Source of the DNA: Bacteroidota bacterium
Lineage (GTDB): Bacteria; Bacteroidota; Ignavibacteria; UBA10030; UBA8401
DNA length: 64,000 nucleotides
Assembly: GCA_030679145.1 (NCBI GenBank)
Contig: JAUXTU010000015.1
Span: 57,190 to 121,189, forward strand
Direction of reading: 5' to 3'
The notes beneath the pieces were generated by a model. It searched no databases and was not told where the DNA came from. It saw nothing but the letters and a program-made list of their open reading frames with translations. The translations under genes were made by a program, and so were the position numbers. Positions 53,174 to 62,050 of this stretch are shown here, piece after piece. The stretch's first letter is position 1. Each line of letters begins with the position of its first letter.

Positions 53174-54070
53174 TTATTTTTTTACCGACTCAGTTTTTTC
53201 TACAGCATAACTATCATCCCGGACATTCCAATCTTCAAAACATCCGTCATAAACTTTTGCGTCATACCCAAGATATTTTGCAGCATAATATACTAATGTT
53301 GCCTGTTGACCGACATGACAATATGTTACTACCGTACTTCCTTTTGGAATTCCTGTTTCATCAAAAAGTTTTTGAAGTTCAATCACAGATTTAATTTTAT
53401 TTGTTGAATCAAGAATGGATGAGTACGGAAGACTTTTTGCACCTTTGATGTGTCCCTGACGAGCAACACCGCCGCCACTGCCGTCATAAAAATTTTTCCC
53501 GCGCGCATCGACGATGGTAATAGTTGGGGACGATAAATGATCTTTCACCCAATCAGCATCGGTAATGACTGATGGATCAATTGTTAAAGAAAGAGTTGTT
53601 TTCTTAATCACAGGAGATTCTTTGGAAATCAATCGCCCTTCACTTTTCCACAGCTCTAAACCGCCGTCAAGCAATGAAGTCTGATCGGCAAAACCAAAAT
53701 ATGAAAGAGCAAGCATAATACGTGTTGTCGTTGTTACATTTTGTCCTGCAAATACCAGTATGATCTTCGAATTTTGCGTGATCCCAAGTTCCTCGAGTAA
53801 TTTCTTTCCCTCTTCAGCGCTTGGCATTTCTGTATTTAAATCAGGATTCGAAACCGCAAGAGAGTTGAACCACACAAACCGCGCAGTCGGGAGATGTGCA
53901 TACTTATATTCATTCCTGCTGAAACCAACCTGCAGCACAACAAGATCTTTATCATTCAAATGGTCAGAGAGCCATTGCGTTGAAACGAAAAAAGGAATTG
54001 TGCGTTCTGCGGAAAGGAGTGAAGCAGTAAATGAAATACATATTACAAAAAACAATAAGACACGGCTCAT
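53174..54070 (-). CDS. periplasmic thiosulfate/3-mercaptopyruvate sulfurtransferase
   Basis: A 298-residue exported protein (signal peptide through SLLSA) with two rhodanese domains. The first (about 25-150) lacks an active Cys (VFAGQNVTTTTR); the second carries CHVGQQATL with VDARGKNFYDGSGGG upstream. This inactive/active layout is the two-domain TST/MST pattern. It likely moves sulfane sulfur in the periplasm. It is convergent with the PNPOx gene and probably monocistronic. Confidence 0.88.
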   Translation of the reverse strand: MSRVLLFFVICISFTASLLSAERTIPFFVSTQWLSDHLNDKDLVVLQVGFSRNEYKYAHLPTARFVWFNSLAVSNPDLNTEMPSAEEGKKLLEELGITQNSKIILVFAGQNVTTTTRIMLALSYFGFADQTSLLDGGLELWKSEGRLISKESPVIKKTTLSLTIDPSVITDADWVKDHLSSPTITIVDARGKNFYDGSGGGVARQGHIKGAKSLPYSSILDSTNKIKSVIELQKLFDETGIPKGSTVVTYCHVGQQATLVYYAAKYLGYDAKVYDGCFEDWNVRDDSYAVEKTESVKK

Positions 54071-54145
54071 ACGGTTTCCTTTGTGTTAATTATAAAAGGT
54101 AGTTCAACGTAAAGAAAAGAAATGACTGCTTCAAGCATAGTATTT

Positions 54146-55117
54146 TTATTGTGACAATTTATTTATCAGGTTAGCTGCGTTCACTTTGTAGATTCGACTC
54201 TGACCATTCTCGTATTTGGTCATTTCTTTTAATAGTTCTTTGATATTTTGTTGTCGCTCAAATTGTGTTTTAACGGAACTCCGCTTGCTCGTAAAATACA
54301 ATATTCCGGATTTTGTATCGACAAAAGGACAATAATCCATCATCGGAGAATTTATTTCTTTCCGTAAATTTTCAGCTGTTGTCCACTCGTTATTTCCTTT
54401 GTTGTAGCTGATATACAGGTCTCCGCTCCCTGATCCACCGGCTCTATTGTAACATGTATATAATAAAAATGATTCATCCGGTGCAACGAAGGCATTAAAT
54501 TCATAACCGGTTGAATTGATGGAATCGCTCATTGAAACAGGCGCTGCGTACGTTCCATTTTCCCATCTCGTGAAGAAAATATCGTCTTTGCTTTTTGAGC
54601 CCGCACCGTCGCGGGTAAAATATAAATTATTTGACACTGCAACAGAAGGATAGAACTCATCTTCGTTTGTATTGACCGGCGCACCGAGATTTTTTGGTGC
54701 AGACCACGCACTCTTTTTATTTTTTCTTTCGACAAACCAAATGTCGTAGTTCTTTGGTGTATTCGGATTTGATCCATTCGGTCTGTTGGAAACAAAATAC
54801 AATCGAAGTCCATTCGGAGAAAGAAATGGTTCAAGATCCTGATACATTCCTGAAAAAGCTGCGATCTCCGGTGCCGACCATTTGCCATGTTCTTTCTTAC
54901 TTGTAACGATTGCGGAAAGTTCTCCTAAAATGCTTTGAGCGGTAAAATAGATTTCATTTTCCTCCGTTGAAACAGCCAGATCTCTTACATTTGGAAACCG
55001 TGAAATTATCTCTGGAAGAAATGGCTGAACATTCGATTGCGAATCTTGTCCGTATATTAATGGAACAACGGCGGCAAACAAAACAGCGCTCAATGAATAG
55101 TGAAATATTTTTTTCAT
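54146..55117 (-). CDS. exported PD40/TolB-like beta-propeller protein
   Basis: A 323-residue protein with a signal peptide (ending PLIYGQ) and repeated WD40-like PD40 blades: FLSPNGLRLYFVSNRPNGS, PSVAVSNNLYFTRDGAGSKSKDDIFF, FVAPDESFLLYTCYNRAGGSGSGDLYISY, PFVDTKSGILYFTSKR. Propellers of this type bind proteins or sugars; no enzyme motif is seen. The adjacent 177-nt gap to the MoxR gene shows only a G/C hairpin. Confidence 0.82.
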   Translation of the reverse strand: MKKIFHYSLSAVLFAAVVPLIYGQDSQSNVQPFLPEIISRFPNVRDLAVSTEENEIYFTAQSILGELSAIVTSKKEHGKWSAPEIAAFSGMYQDLEPFLSPNGLRLYFVSNRPNGSNPNTPKNYDIWFVERKNKKSAWSAPKNLGAPVNTNEDEFYPSVAVSNNLYFTRDGAGSKSKDDIFFTRWENGTYAAPVSMSDSINSTGYEFNAFVAPDESFLLYTCYNRAGGSGSGDLYISYNKGNNEWTTAENLRKEINSPMMDYCPFVDTKSGILYFTSKRSSVKTQFERQQNIKELLKEMTKYENGQSRIYKVNAANLINKLSQ

Positions 55118-55294
55118 GGTGTTAAAATTACCCGGTTGATAAGTATGATGATTTTTTTTGTGTTAACATAAAGAAAACGAACAACCGCTACAAGAGGGAG
55201 GTTACGAAATAGTAATGATGCGGGATGAACAGAGAGAAAGATGTGATGAATTTTGAATGCAGGGGATTAAAAAACCCCCGCATCAATATATTAT

Positions 55295-56311
55295 TTAATT
55301 GTGCAGCAATTTCTCCACAATCTGCACCGCCGTGATTCCATCTGCTTCTGCGTTGAAGTTGGGAATAATGCGGTGTCTTAAAACGGGAATTGCTACCGCG
55401 CGGACATCTTCAATATCGGGAGTGTATTTTCCGTTGAGAATTGCTCGTGTCTTTGCACCGAGAATTAAATATTGCGATGCGCGCGGACCTGCACCCCACG
55501 TAAGCCAATCTTTAATGAATTGCGGAGAGTGCGAATCTTTCGGTCGGGTTTTTGCAACAAGATTGACGGCAAATTCAATGACATTATCTGCAACAGGTAC
55601 GCGGCGGACAAGATCTTGATAGCCTACGATATCATCACCGCTCAAAATGTGTATTAATTTCGGCGCATATTGACTTGTTGTTGATCTAACGATCTGCATT
55701 TCTTCTGCGAACGAGGGATATTCGAGCCAAAGATTGAACATAAATCGATCGAGCTGAGCTTCGGGAAGAGGATAGGTTCCTTCCTGTTCAATAGGATTTT
55801 GTGTGGCAAGAACAAAGAACGGTTCATCAAGCGTATATGTTTTTCCCGCAGCGGTAACTTTGTGTTCCTGCATAGATTCTAATAACGCGGCTTGTGTTTT
55901 TGGAGGTGTGCGGTTGATCTCATCGGCAAGAACAATATTCGCAAAGACAGGTCCCTCAACAAATTTGAATACTTTTCCACCGCTTTTTTTGTCTTCCTCG
56001 ATGATCTCTGTTCCGGTAATATCGCTTGGCATCAAGTCCGGCGTGAATTGAATACGGTTGAATTTCAGATCGAGCACATCGGCAAGCGTTTTGATCAGCA
56101 GTGTTTTTGCAAGTCCCGGCACACCGACTAAAAGACAATGTCCGCGCGAAAGGAGAGAGATAAACAATTGTTCGATCACCGCATCCTGTCCCACGATCAC
56201 TTTTGCGATCTCAGTTCGCATTTTCTGGTAAGAAACATTCAATTCCTTTACCGCTTCAACATCACTTCGGTTTATTTTTACTGAATCTGATTTTTCTGCT
56301 TGTTTTGCCAC
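55295..56311 (-). CDS. MoxR-family AAA+ ATPase
   Basis: A 338-residue AAA+ ATPase. Walker A GVPGLAKTLLIKTLA, Walker B IVLADEINRTPPKTQAALLESMQE, sensor 1 FVLATQNPIEQEGTYPLPEAQLDRFMF, and sensor 2 LGAKTRAILNG. MoxR ATPases act as chaperones for metal insertion or complex assembly, usually beside DUF58 and von Willebrand A genes, none of which follow here, so this copy is orphaned within the window. Confidence 0.93.
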   Translation of the reverse strand: MAKQAEKSDSVKINRSDVEAVKELNVSYQKMRTEIAKVIVGQDAVIEQLFISLLSRGHCLLVGVPGLAKTLLIKTLADVLDLKFNRIQFTPDLMPSDITGTEIIEEDKKSGGKVFKFVEGPVFANIVLADEINRTPPKTQAALLESMQEHKVTAAGKTYTLDEPFFVLATQNPIEQEGTYPLPEAQLDRFMFNLWLEYPSFAEEMQIVRSTTSQYAPKLIHILSGDDIVGYQDLVRRVPVADNVIEFAVNLVAKTRPKDSHSPQFIKDWLTWGAGPRASQYLILGAKTRAILNGKYTPDIEDVRAVAIPVLRHRIIPNFNAEADGITAVQIVEKLLHN

Positions 56312-56336
56312 TTGATTTCCTTCTTTTGTATTTCAT

Positions 56337-56371
56337 AAGCATACCGTTCGTTTCAAACGAACGGTATGCTT
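56337..56371. repeat. perfect 17-bp palindrome, ACCGTTCG family
   Basis: AAGCATACCGTTCGTTT and its exact complement flank a single C, giving a near-uninterrupted cruciform. The core ACCGTTCG...CGAACGGT recurs at 23485-23513. It lies between divergent genes (MoxR and DUF4160). Confidence 0.85.
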
Positions 56372-56493
56372 CAACTGGTTTTTTAATCAACAATCACGCT
56401 GAACCGTTACCTTTAATTACAGCAAACTTGAGAAAAAATGCAAGAAGAGAAGTTGACTTTCTCTTTCCATCTGATTACCATTGTAATACATTT

Positions 56494-56763
56494 ATGCCGG
56501 AACTTTCAAGATTTTTTGGGATCATTATCAGAATGTATGTGGAAGCAGGTGTTGAGCATAAAACACCGCACTTTCATGCATACTATCAAAACGATGCAGC
56601 AGTATTTACCATTGCTTCGGTTGAAATGATTGCCGGTACAATTCCAAAACGTCAACAACGTTTTGTTGAAGCGTGGGCTGAACTTCACCAACAAGAATTA
56701 ATTCACGATTGGGAGCGATTACAATCGGGGCAAACACCAAATCCGATTGAACCATTGAGATAA
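56494..56763 (+). CDS. DUF4160 protein, probable toxin-antitoxin partner
   Basis: An 89-residue protein starting MPELSRFFGIIIRMYVEAGVEHKTPHFHAYY, the DUF4160 signature (gi.i.mf..d...PHfHa.y), and ending ELHQQELIHDWERLQSGQTPNPIEPL. I start at ATG 56494; the frame is open further upstream but shows nothing family-like. DUF4160 genes are regularly paired with DUF2442 genes, as here (3-nt gap), an arrangement proposed as a type II toxin-antitoxin pair. Which is toxin is not known from this sequence. Confidence 0.8.
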   Translation: MPELSRFFGIIIRMYVEAGVEHKTPHFHAYYQNDAAVFTIASVEMIAGTIPKRQQRFVEAWAELHQQELIHDWERLQSGQTPNPIEPLR

Positions 56764-56766
56764 ACA

Positions 56767-57063
56767 ATGCATAATTTTTATAAAATCATTTCATTTTCAA
56801 TCGAAGCACCATATACGCTTCGAATTTTGTTTGATGATAACACACAACAGACGATAAATTTTCTTCCGGTGTTATATGGTGAAGTGTTCCGTCCACTAAG
56901 AGAGATATCATTATTCAATCAAGCGTATATTGACAAAGAAGTACATACAATAGTGTGGCCTAATGGTGCAGATTTTGATCCGTCAGTATTGCACGATTGG
57001 GAAAAAAATGAAAACGAACTTGTAGAGCGTGCCAAAAAATGGGATGTTGTTGAAACACACTGA
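56767..57063 (+). CDS. DUF2442 protein, partner of DUF4160
   Basis: A 98-residue protein with YTLRILFDDNTQQTINFLPVLYGEVFRPLREISLFNQAYIDKEVHTIVWPNGADFDPSVLHDW, the DUF2442 pattern (f.Dg....dl..l....f..L.d...F..v.v....i.Wpng.D..p..L). The family includes the antitoxin-like NE0471 fold. It ends 9 nt from the convergent EnvC-like gene. Confidence 0.82.
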   Translation: MHNFYKIISFSIEAPYTLRILFDDNTQQTINFLPVLYGEVFRPLREISLFNQAYIDKEVHTIVWPNGADFDPSVLHDWEKNENELVERAKKWDVVETH

Positions 57064-57072
57064 GTTATTTTT

Positions 57073-58437
57073 TTATCTTCTTGCCAGCCATTCACGGGGA
57101 TTTTGTTTATCCTTTTCTTTCCACAATTCAAAATGAAGCATCTCACCCGACACCGAAGCACCGCTTCGTGCAATTACATCACTTTCTTTAACTTTTTGTC
57201 CTGCCACAACGGTGATCTCTTCCAAATGTGCATAGACAGTTCGGTAACCGTGGCTGTGGTTGATGATCACCAAATTTCCGTATGACGGCAGCCAGGTGAT
57301 TAATGCGACTTCACCATCCGCAATGTTGCGAACGATCGTATTATCTTTTGTGGCAATGTCGATTCCGGTATTGGTTGTGATCGTTTTCATTACCGGATGG
57401 ACATGATTGCCAAACTCGGCGATCACTCTTCCGCCGACAACAGGCCACATCAGTTTTCCTTTGCGCTCAAGGAGAGGGCGTAATGTAAGTTCAACAGCTG
57501 CGTCTTCAATCTCGTATGTTTTTTCCTGTTCATCTTCGCGTTGTTTAGCGAGAGCAATTTCACGTTCTTTTTGGCGTGCTTTTTCAAGATCGTTTTTCTT
57601 TTTTAGTTCTGTCAAATCTTTTTCGCGTTGGACCTGTGCGAGACGTTCGCGTTCACGCTTTGCCGCACGTTCTTTTGCAATTCGTTCTTTGCGTTCACGA
57701 TCGATCCGTTCCGCTTTTTCTTTTCTGATCCGTTCCTGTTCGATCAAATTCGTGATCAGGTTTTCCAATTCTTTTGCCGCTGAAATTTTTCGATTCAGTT
57801 CTTTTTTAAATTGTGTCTTATCGCTTCTGATCTCATTCAGCGCATTCTTCCTTCGTTCTTTTGTTCTGTTGAGCGTTGTTTCTTCTTTCAGTTTTTCAGA
57901 AATGAGCTGCTGCTCCGTGGAAAGTTTTTCCTGCAAGGTGCTGTGTTCGATCTCGATCTGGTCTTTTTTGGTTGCGATCTTTTCCAGATCCTTTTTCCGT
58001 TGATCGGAAAATCGCTTTAAATATTCTATGCGGATATACAGTTGATTGATAGAATTGGAAGAAAGGATCGTTTCAAGGTCGTACACTTTTCCGTACTTAT
58101 ACACCGATGCCACATACTGTGCGTAGTGATTCTTCAGGAAGGTCAATTGTTTTTCAAGCTGAGTAACGTTTGTTCGCGTCACCTCGATTGAATTATTGAT
58201 GAGTTTTTCTTCTTCCCGCAGTTCATTAAGCAGGGTCCGAACAAGATTTGCTTTTTTCTCAATGATATCAAGTCGCCCGAGCGTTGCCTTTTCTTTTTTC
58301 TCACTTGCTTCGATCTGCTGCTCGTACCGCTGGATTTCAGCGCGTAATTTTTTTAATTGTTGATCTTTCCGTTTGATATCCGTTTGGCTTGCCGAGGCGA
58401 ACAGAACAATAAGAAGTATGTATATAATTCTCTTCAT
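57073..58437 (-). CDS. EnvC-like murein hydrolase activator (degenerate LytM domain)
   Basis: A 454-residue exported protein: signal peptide (1-17), a long coiled coil (about 20-310, with Lys/Arg/Glu-rich RERLAQVQREKDLTELKKK), then a C-terminal M23/LytM fold. The catalytic residues look degenerate: the zinc-binding HxxxD of active LytM is TNTGIDIA (His replaced by Asn), and the final HxH is MLHFELWK. This fits EnvC/NlpD-type activators of amidases rather than a peptidase. It is adjacent, with no gap, to the DUF4292 lipoprotein gene and lies in an envelope operon. Confidence 0.86.
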   Translation of the reverse strand: MKRIIYILLIVLFASASQTDIKRKDQQLKKLRAEIQRYEQQIEASEKKEKATLGRLDIIEKKANLVRTLLNELREEEKLINNSIEVTRTNVTQLEKQLTFLKNHYAQYVASVYKYGKVYDLETILSSNSINQLYIRIEYLKRFSDQRKKDLEKIATKKDQIEIEHSTLQEKLSTEQQLISEKLKEETTLNRTKERRKNALNEIRSDKTQFKKELNRKISAAKELENLITNLIEQERIRKEKAERIDRERKERIAKERAAKRERERLAQVQREKDLTELKKKNDLEKARQKEREIALAKQREDEQEKTYEIEDAAVELTLRPLLERKGKLMWPVVGGRVIAEFGNHVHPVMKTITTNTGIDIATKDNTIVRNIADGEVALITWLPSYGNLVIINHSHGYRTVYAHLEEITVVAGQKVKESDVIARSGASVSGEMLHFELWKEKDKQNPREWLARR

Positions 58438-59349
58438 CTATTGAATAATTGCCCGCTCAGCATCTTCGGGAATCGTTATCAGCATTGATCCGACTGCTTC
58501 GTTGATCGTGATCTCATCCAAAGAAATATCAAGCGTAATTGATTTTTCGGGAACAACAATTCTTGCTGTGGATGGTCTCCATTGTCCGGTCTCTAACTGT
58601 TGATACGAATATGATTCTTCCAGCAATAATTCTCCAGTTATTTTGTATGTTTTTACGTTTGCTATTCGCATAGAATTCGGATCAACTTTAAATTTGACTG
58701 TAGTTTGTTTCCCTGAAAAAACGACTGCGTAAAATTTATCCGTTAAGTAAAAACTGTCCGGTTCTGTTGTTATATCATTAAACTTGCGAACGCCGCTCAT
58801 TGCATCGATCAATATTTCCGGCGGAAATGAAGATATCATTGGAAAACTATTTAGTCCATTCGATGGATCGCCTTCGTAGATTGTATTATTGAGCGCATTG
58901 TATACGACGAATCGTTGTTTAGTAAAGAGTGCTTTTGCAATAGTGATTCCAAACGGACCTTCCACAACGATACGAACACTATCAGGTCCAAAGGATCCGT
59001 TGGATTTTTTTACTATAAGGTCAAATCCAGCACCCTGATTCATTGTTGGAGTTTCGACAGTGATGTTGCCGTAAGCAGAAAATGTCTGGATCGAGTCTGC
59101 TTGTGCATTGACCGATGTAATGATCTCAGAAACAGAGAGAGAGTGGTCAGTAATTGTTTCCTTGGTTGAAGAACAACCGGAGAGCAAGTAAAAAGTAAGA
59201 AATAAAAAGTGTAAAGCGAAGAAATTTTCAAACCGAAAAATAACACCATCACGATTCCATATTTTGTTGTGATTGTTTGAAAAAAAATCCCCCCCTGTTA
59301 AAGAAGAGAGGAAAAATTGGAAGTGTTTTGTAATTGACAAAAAAATCAC
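58438..59349 (-). CDS. DUF4292 (LolB-like) lipoprotein
   Basis: A 303-residue frame whose conserved part begins with a lipobox (FYLLSGC) and continues SSTKETITDHSLSVSEIITSVNAQADSIQTFSAYGNITVETP, GFDLIVKKSNGSFGPDSVRIVVEGPFGI and FPPEILIDAMSGVRKF, typical of DUF4292, a LolB-related fold. The start is doubtful: the only clear start, GTG 59349 overlapping the TPR stop, puts about 60 residues before the lipobox, and no Met lies just ahead of it. A C-tract (CCCCCC) near 59290 could hide a frameshift. It is cotranscribed with the TPR and EnvC-like genes. Confidence 0.75.
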   Translation of the reverse strand: MIFLSITKHFQFFLSSLTGGDFFSNNHNKIWNRDGVIFRFENFFALHFLFLTFYLLSGCSSTKETITDHSLSVSEIITSVNAQADSIQTFSAYGNITVETPTMNQGAGFDLIVKKSNGSFGPDSVRIVVEGPFGITIAKALFTKQRFVVYNALNNTIYEGDPSNGLNSFPMISSFPPEILIDAMSGVRKFNDITTEPDSFYLTDKFYAVVFSGKQTTVKFKVDPNSMRIANVKTYKITGELLLEESYSYQQLETGQWRPSTARIVVPEKSITLDISLDEITINEAVGSMLITIPEDAERAIIQ

Positions 59350-61064
59350 AACGTTCCTCGGGCAATTTTTTGTTTTAAAGCGACGTTGCTCTGATCTTTT
59401 TCCAACGCCTTAGTCCAATACTCTTTCGCTTCGTTCATCTTATTCAACTTTGCATAGACATCACCCAGATGCTCCAGAACAACTGCACTGACGTCACCAT
59501 ACTCCACCGCTTTTTTTATGTAGACAAGTGCTTCTTCATATCGTTCATTCTTAAAAAGGATCCATCCGTATGTATCAAGATATGATGCATTGGTTGAATC
59601 TTTTTCCAATGATTCTTTTGACATTTTCGCAGCGCGTTCAAGCTGCAATCCGCGTTCGGATAAACTGTATGCGAAGTTATTGAGCACAAGGGCAAAATGT
59701 GGATCGAGTCTTAATGCACGTTCGTATGTTGAATCTGATTCTGTGTGCATCTTCAATGCGTCGTACGTTAAACCAAGCGAAGAAAGAATATTCAGGTCAG
59801 CAGGATTCAATTCATGAGCGCGTTCCAATGCAACACGCGAGTCTTCATTCATGCCGGCGCGACTGTATGAGATACCCAGCAGCATATGGATTCTAAAATC
59901 GTCTGCTACGTACTGTTTTGCTTTGTTCAATACTTCTATTGCTGTTCGAAAATCCTGTTTATCAAAATACAGCCATCCAAGCTGCCACCACGCATCGCCG
60001 TTCCAATTGGCAGATTGTGTTGCTCTGGTAAAATATTGTTCTGCAATGGAATCTTTTTTTATCCCGCGATAGAGTACGCCAAGATACACATACGACCGTG
60101 AATCATTCGGGAAATTCTTTTCATATCTTTTGAATATTTCAATTGCTTCGGGTATGATCAGCGAATCTTTGATCGTTTGTGCATAGAATGCTACTCCGAT
60201 TCGCAGGTGCGTATCGGGATCGAGCGAATCGGATTGCATTACGATGTTCAATTGTTTCTTTGCAGACGCCCAATCATTTTGCTGTAGATACACATCGGCA
60301 AGAGAAGCGCGCAGCATGATGTTTTCCGGATTTTTTTCGAGAACGTCGCTCAACAACACGAGTGCTTTATCATATTTTTTTAACTGAAGATATACTCCCG
60401 ACAAATTTTGTTTCAGCGCCAGATTGTTCGGATCGAGTTTTATCATTTGTTCCAATGCTTCAGCAGCTTTTTCGTGCTGTTGCAATGCAGAGTTCAGCTG
60501 TGCGATCTGCATCAATACTTCCCATGTCGGTCCTTGCCGTGCTATCAGTGAATAATAGAGCTTCAACGACTCGGTCGGTTTTGCTCGCTCCAGTAATTGT
60601 GCAAGAGTAAATGTTGCGGTAACATTGTTCGGATCGATGTTCAGTATTGCAAGATATTGACTCGCTGCTTTTTCAAGCTGTCCGGTATTGATATAGATCT
60701 GAGCGAGCAGTTCACGATATTCAATTTTTGTTGAGTCGTGTTTTAACGCTTCGAGAGCGCTTTCGGCTGCCATGGGGAACCGGCGAAGCTGTGCATAACA
60801 TTTTGCCATTGCAAAGAAGATTGCTCCATCATGATCATATCGCAATGCTTCCTGATAGTCCAATATTGCATCGGCGAATTGTCCTTTGCTTTCTTTCAAT
60901 GAACCGTCAATAAACAATTGCATTGCAGCAGAACGATCTTTTTCGTTTTGTTCTGTTTGCACGGGTTTCATCAACGGCTGTACCGATGTCTCTTTGCCGG
61001 AAGAGCAACCGGCTAAAATTATTAGAATACCTGCAAAACAGAGAATAAAACAACGCTTCATCAT
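59346..61064 (-). CDS. TPR-repeat lipoprotein
   Basis: A 572-residue lipoprotein (lipobox ILAGC, Cys20; ATG 61064) built of about fourteen tetratricopeptide repeats, for example GQFADAILDYQEALRYDHDGAIFFAMAKCYAQLR and DFRTAIEVLNKAKQYVADDFRIHMLLGISYSRAG. It would serve as a periplasm-facing scaffold. The stop overlaps the DUF4292 gene start, so these are coupled. The upstream in-frame ATG at 61214 is rejected because it would run through the terminator of the BI-1 gene and place the signal peptide internally. Confidence 0.9.
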   Translation of the reverse strand: MMKRCFILCFAGILIILAGCSSGKETSVQPLMKPVQTEQNEKDRSAAMQLFIDGSLKESKGQFADAILDYQEALRYDHDGAIFFAMAKCYAQLRRFPMAAESALEALKHDSTKIEYRELLAQIYINTGQLEKAASQYLAILNIDPNNVTATFTLAQLLERAKPTESLKLYYSLIARQGPTWEVLMQIAQLNSALQQHEKAAEALEQMIKLDPNNLALKQNLSGVYLQLKKYDKALVLLSDVLEKNPENIMLRASLADVYLQQNDWASAKKQLNIVMQSDSLDPDTHLRIGVAFYAQTIKDSLIIPEAIEIFKRYEKNFPNDSRSYVYLGVLYRGIKKDSIAEQYFTRATQSANWNGDAWWQLGWLYFDKQDFRTAIEVLNKAKQYVADDFRIHMLLGISYSRAGMNEDSRVALERAHELNPADLNILSSLGLTYDALKMHTESDSTYERALRLDPHFALVLNNFAYSLSERGLQLERAAKMSKESLEKDSTNASYLDTYGWILFKNERYEEALVYIKKAVEYGDVSAVVLEHLGDVYAKLNKMNEAKEYWTKALEKDQSNVALKQKIARGTL

Positions 61065-61146
61065 AGTTAGGTGTTTCCTTTCAATCATATATGAAAGATA
61101 AAAAATTGTGTAAGCAGTTACAACGTTATACCTTAGACGAATAAAA

Positions 61147-61169
61147 AAGGCGACTTGTTCAGTCGCCTT
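61147..61169 (-). terminator. rho-independent terminator of the BI-1 gene
   Basis: AAGGCGAC and GTCGCCTT form an 8-bp stem with a 7-nt loop, followed on the minus strand by TTTTTT. It lies 48 nt after the stop codon of the gene at 61217. Confidence 0.9.
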
Positions 61170-61216
61170 GTAATAAAAGAGTCTCTGAATATGTAAATAC
61201 TCAGAGAATAGCATGA

Positions 61217-61960
61217 TTATTTTCTGCTGTTTAACTTGGAAAGCAACCGCAAGATCTCAAGATAGAGCCAGATCAATGTGACCATCAAACCAAAAGCGGC
61301 ATACCATTCCATAAATTTTGGTGCGCCTTGTTCTGCTCCCTTTTCGATGAAGTCAAAATCCAATACAAGATTTAAAGCTGCAATTGTAACAACAACCAAG
61401 CTAAAACCAATTCCAATAAGACCGTTTTCGTGAATATATGGAATTCCCGAGCCAAAAAATCTCATGATAATTCCGACAAAATATATAAGACCAATTGCGC
61501 CGGTCGCTGCAAAAATTCCCAGTTTGAAATTTTCCGTTGCTTTGATAAATCCGGATTTATATGCGATCAACAAACAACCCGCAGTACCAAATGTCAACGC
61601 AACTGCTTGAATGACAATTCCTTCAAATCGTGCTTCGAATATTGCGGAAATTCCGCCGATCGCAAATCCTTCAAGAACTGCATAGACCGGCGCAGTGATT
61701 GGCGACCATTCCTTTTTGAATACTGTTACCAATGCCATGACCAATCCGCCGATCATTCCGACCAACATCCACATCATTAATGATTCATTGTTTCCTTCGA
61801 GGAACAAACTCCAGGTATATGCAGCACTGGCAATGAGTAAAAGAAGCATCAAGCCTGTTTTATTCACGGTTCCCTGAACCGTCATCGCTTCCGAATATCC
61901 GACTGTTCCGACTTGCTGAAATGTTTTATCATTTAGTGCGGGGTTTGCTGTTCGCATCAT
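61217..61960 (-). CDS. Bax inhibitor-1/YccA-family membrane protein
   Basis: A 247-residue protein with seven predicted membrane helices: MLLLLIASAAYTWSLF, GMIGGLVMALVTVF, APVYAVLEGFAIGGISAIFEARFEGIVIQAVALTFGT and WYAAFGLMVTLIWLYLEILRLL. It matches the YccA-like BI-1 family (opening NPALND..F, with QGTVNKTG). Relatives modulate FtsH protease or move calcium; which applies here is unknown. Single gene with its own terminator. Confidence 0.93.
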   Translation of the reverse strand: MMRTANPALNDKTFQQVGTVGYSEAMTVQGTVNKTGLMLLLLIASAAYTWSLFLEGNNESLMMWMLVGMIGGLVMALVTVFKKEWSPITAPVYAVLEGFAIGGISAIFEARFEGIVIQAVALTFGTAGCLLIAYKSGFIKATENFKLGIFAATGAIGLIYFVGIIMRFFGSGIPYIHENGLIGIGFSLVVVTIAALNLVLDFDFIEKGAEQGAPKFMEWYAAFGLMVTLIWLYLEILRLLSKLNSRK

Positions 61961-62050
61961 AGTGTAATCTCCTTGTGTTCATAAAATAAGTTATAGAAAC
62001 AGTTTCTGTTTATTATAGACGCAACATGACGAACAATATTTCACTGCTTG

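Noticed and set aside
55258..55282. GCAGGGG/CCCCCGC hairpin after the MoxR gene as a terminator
   Set aside because: The A/T run is in the loop rather than after the stem, so it does not fit an intrinsic terminator; function unclear.
57407..58003. 198-codon plus-strand ORF rich in Ser, Arg and Phe
   Set aside because: It is an antisense frame across the Lys/Glu/Arg-rich coiled coil of the EnvC-like gene.
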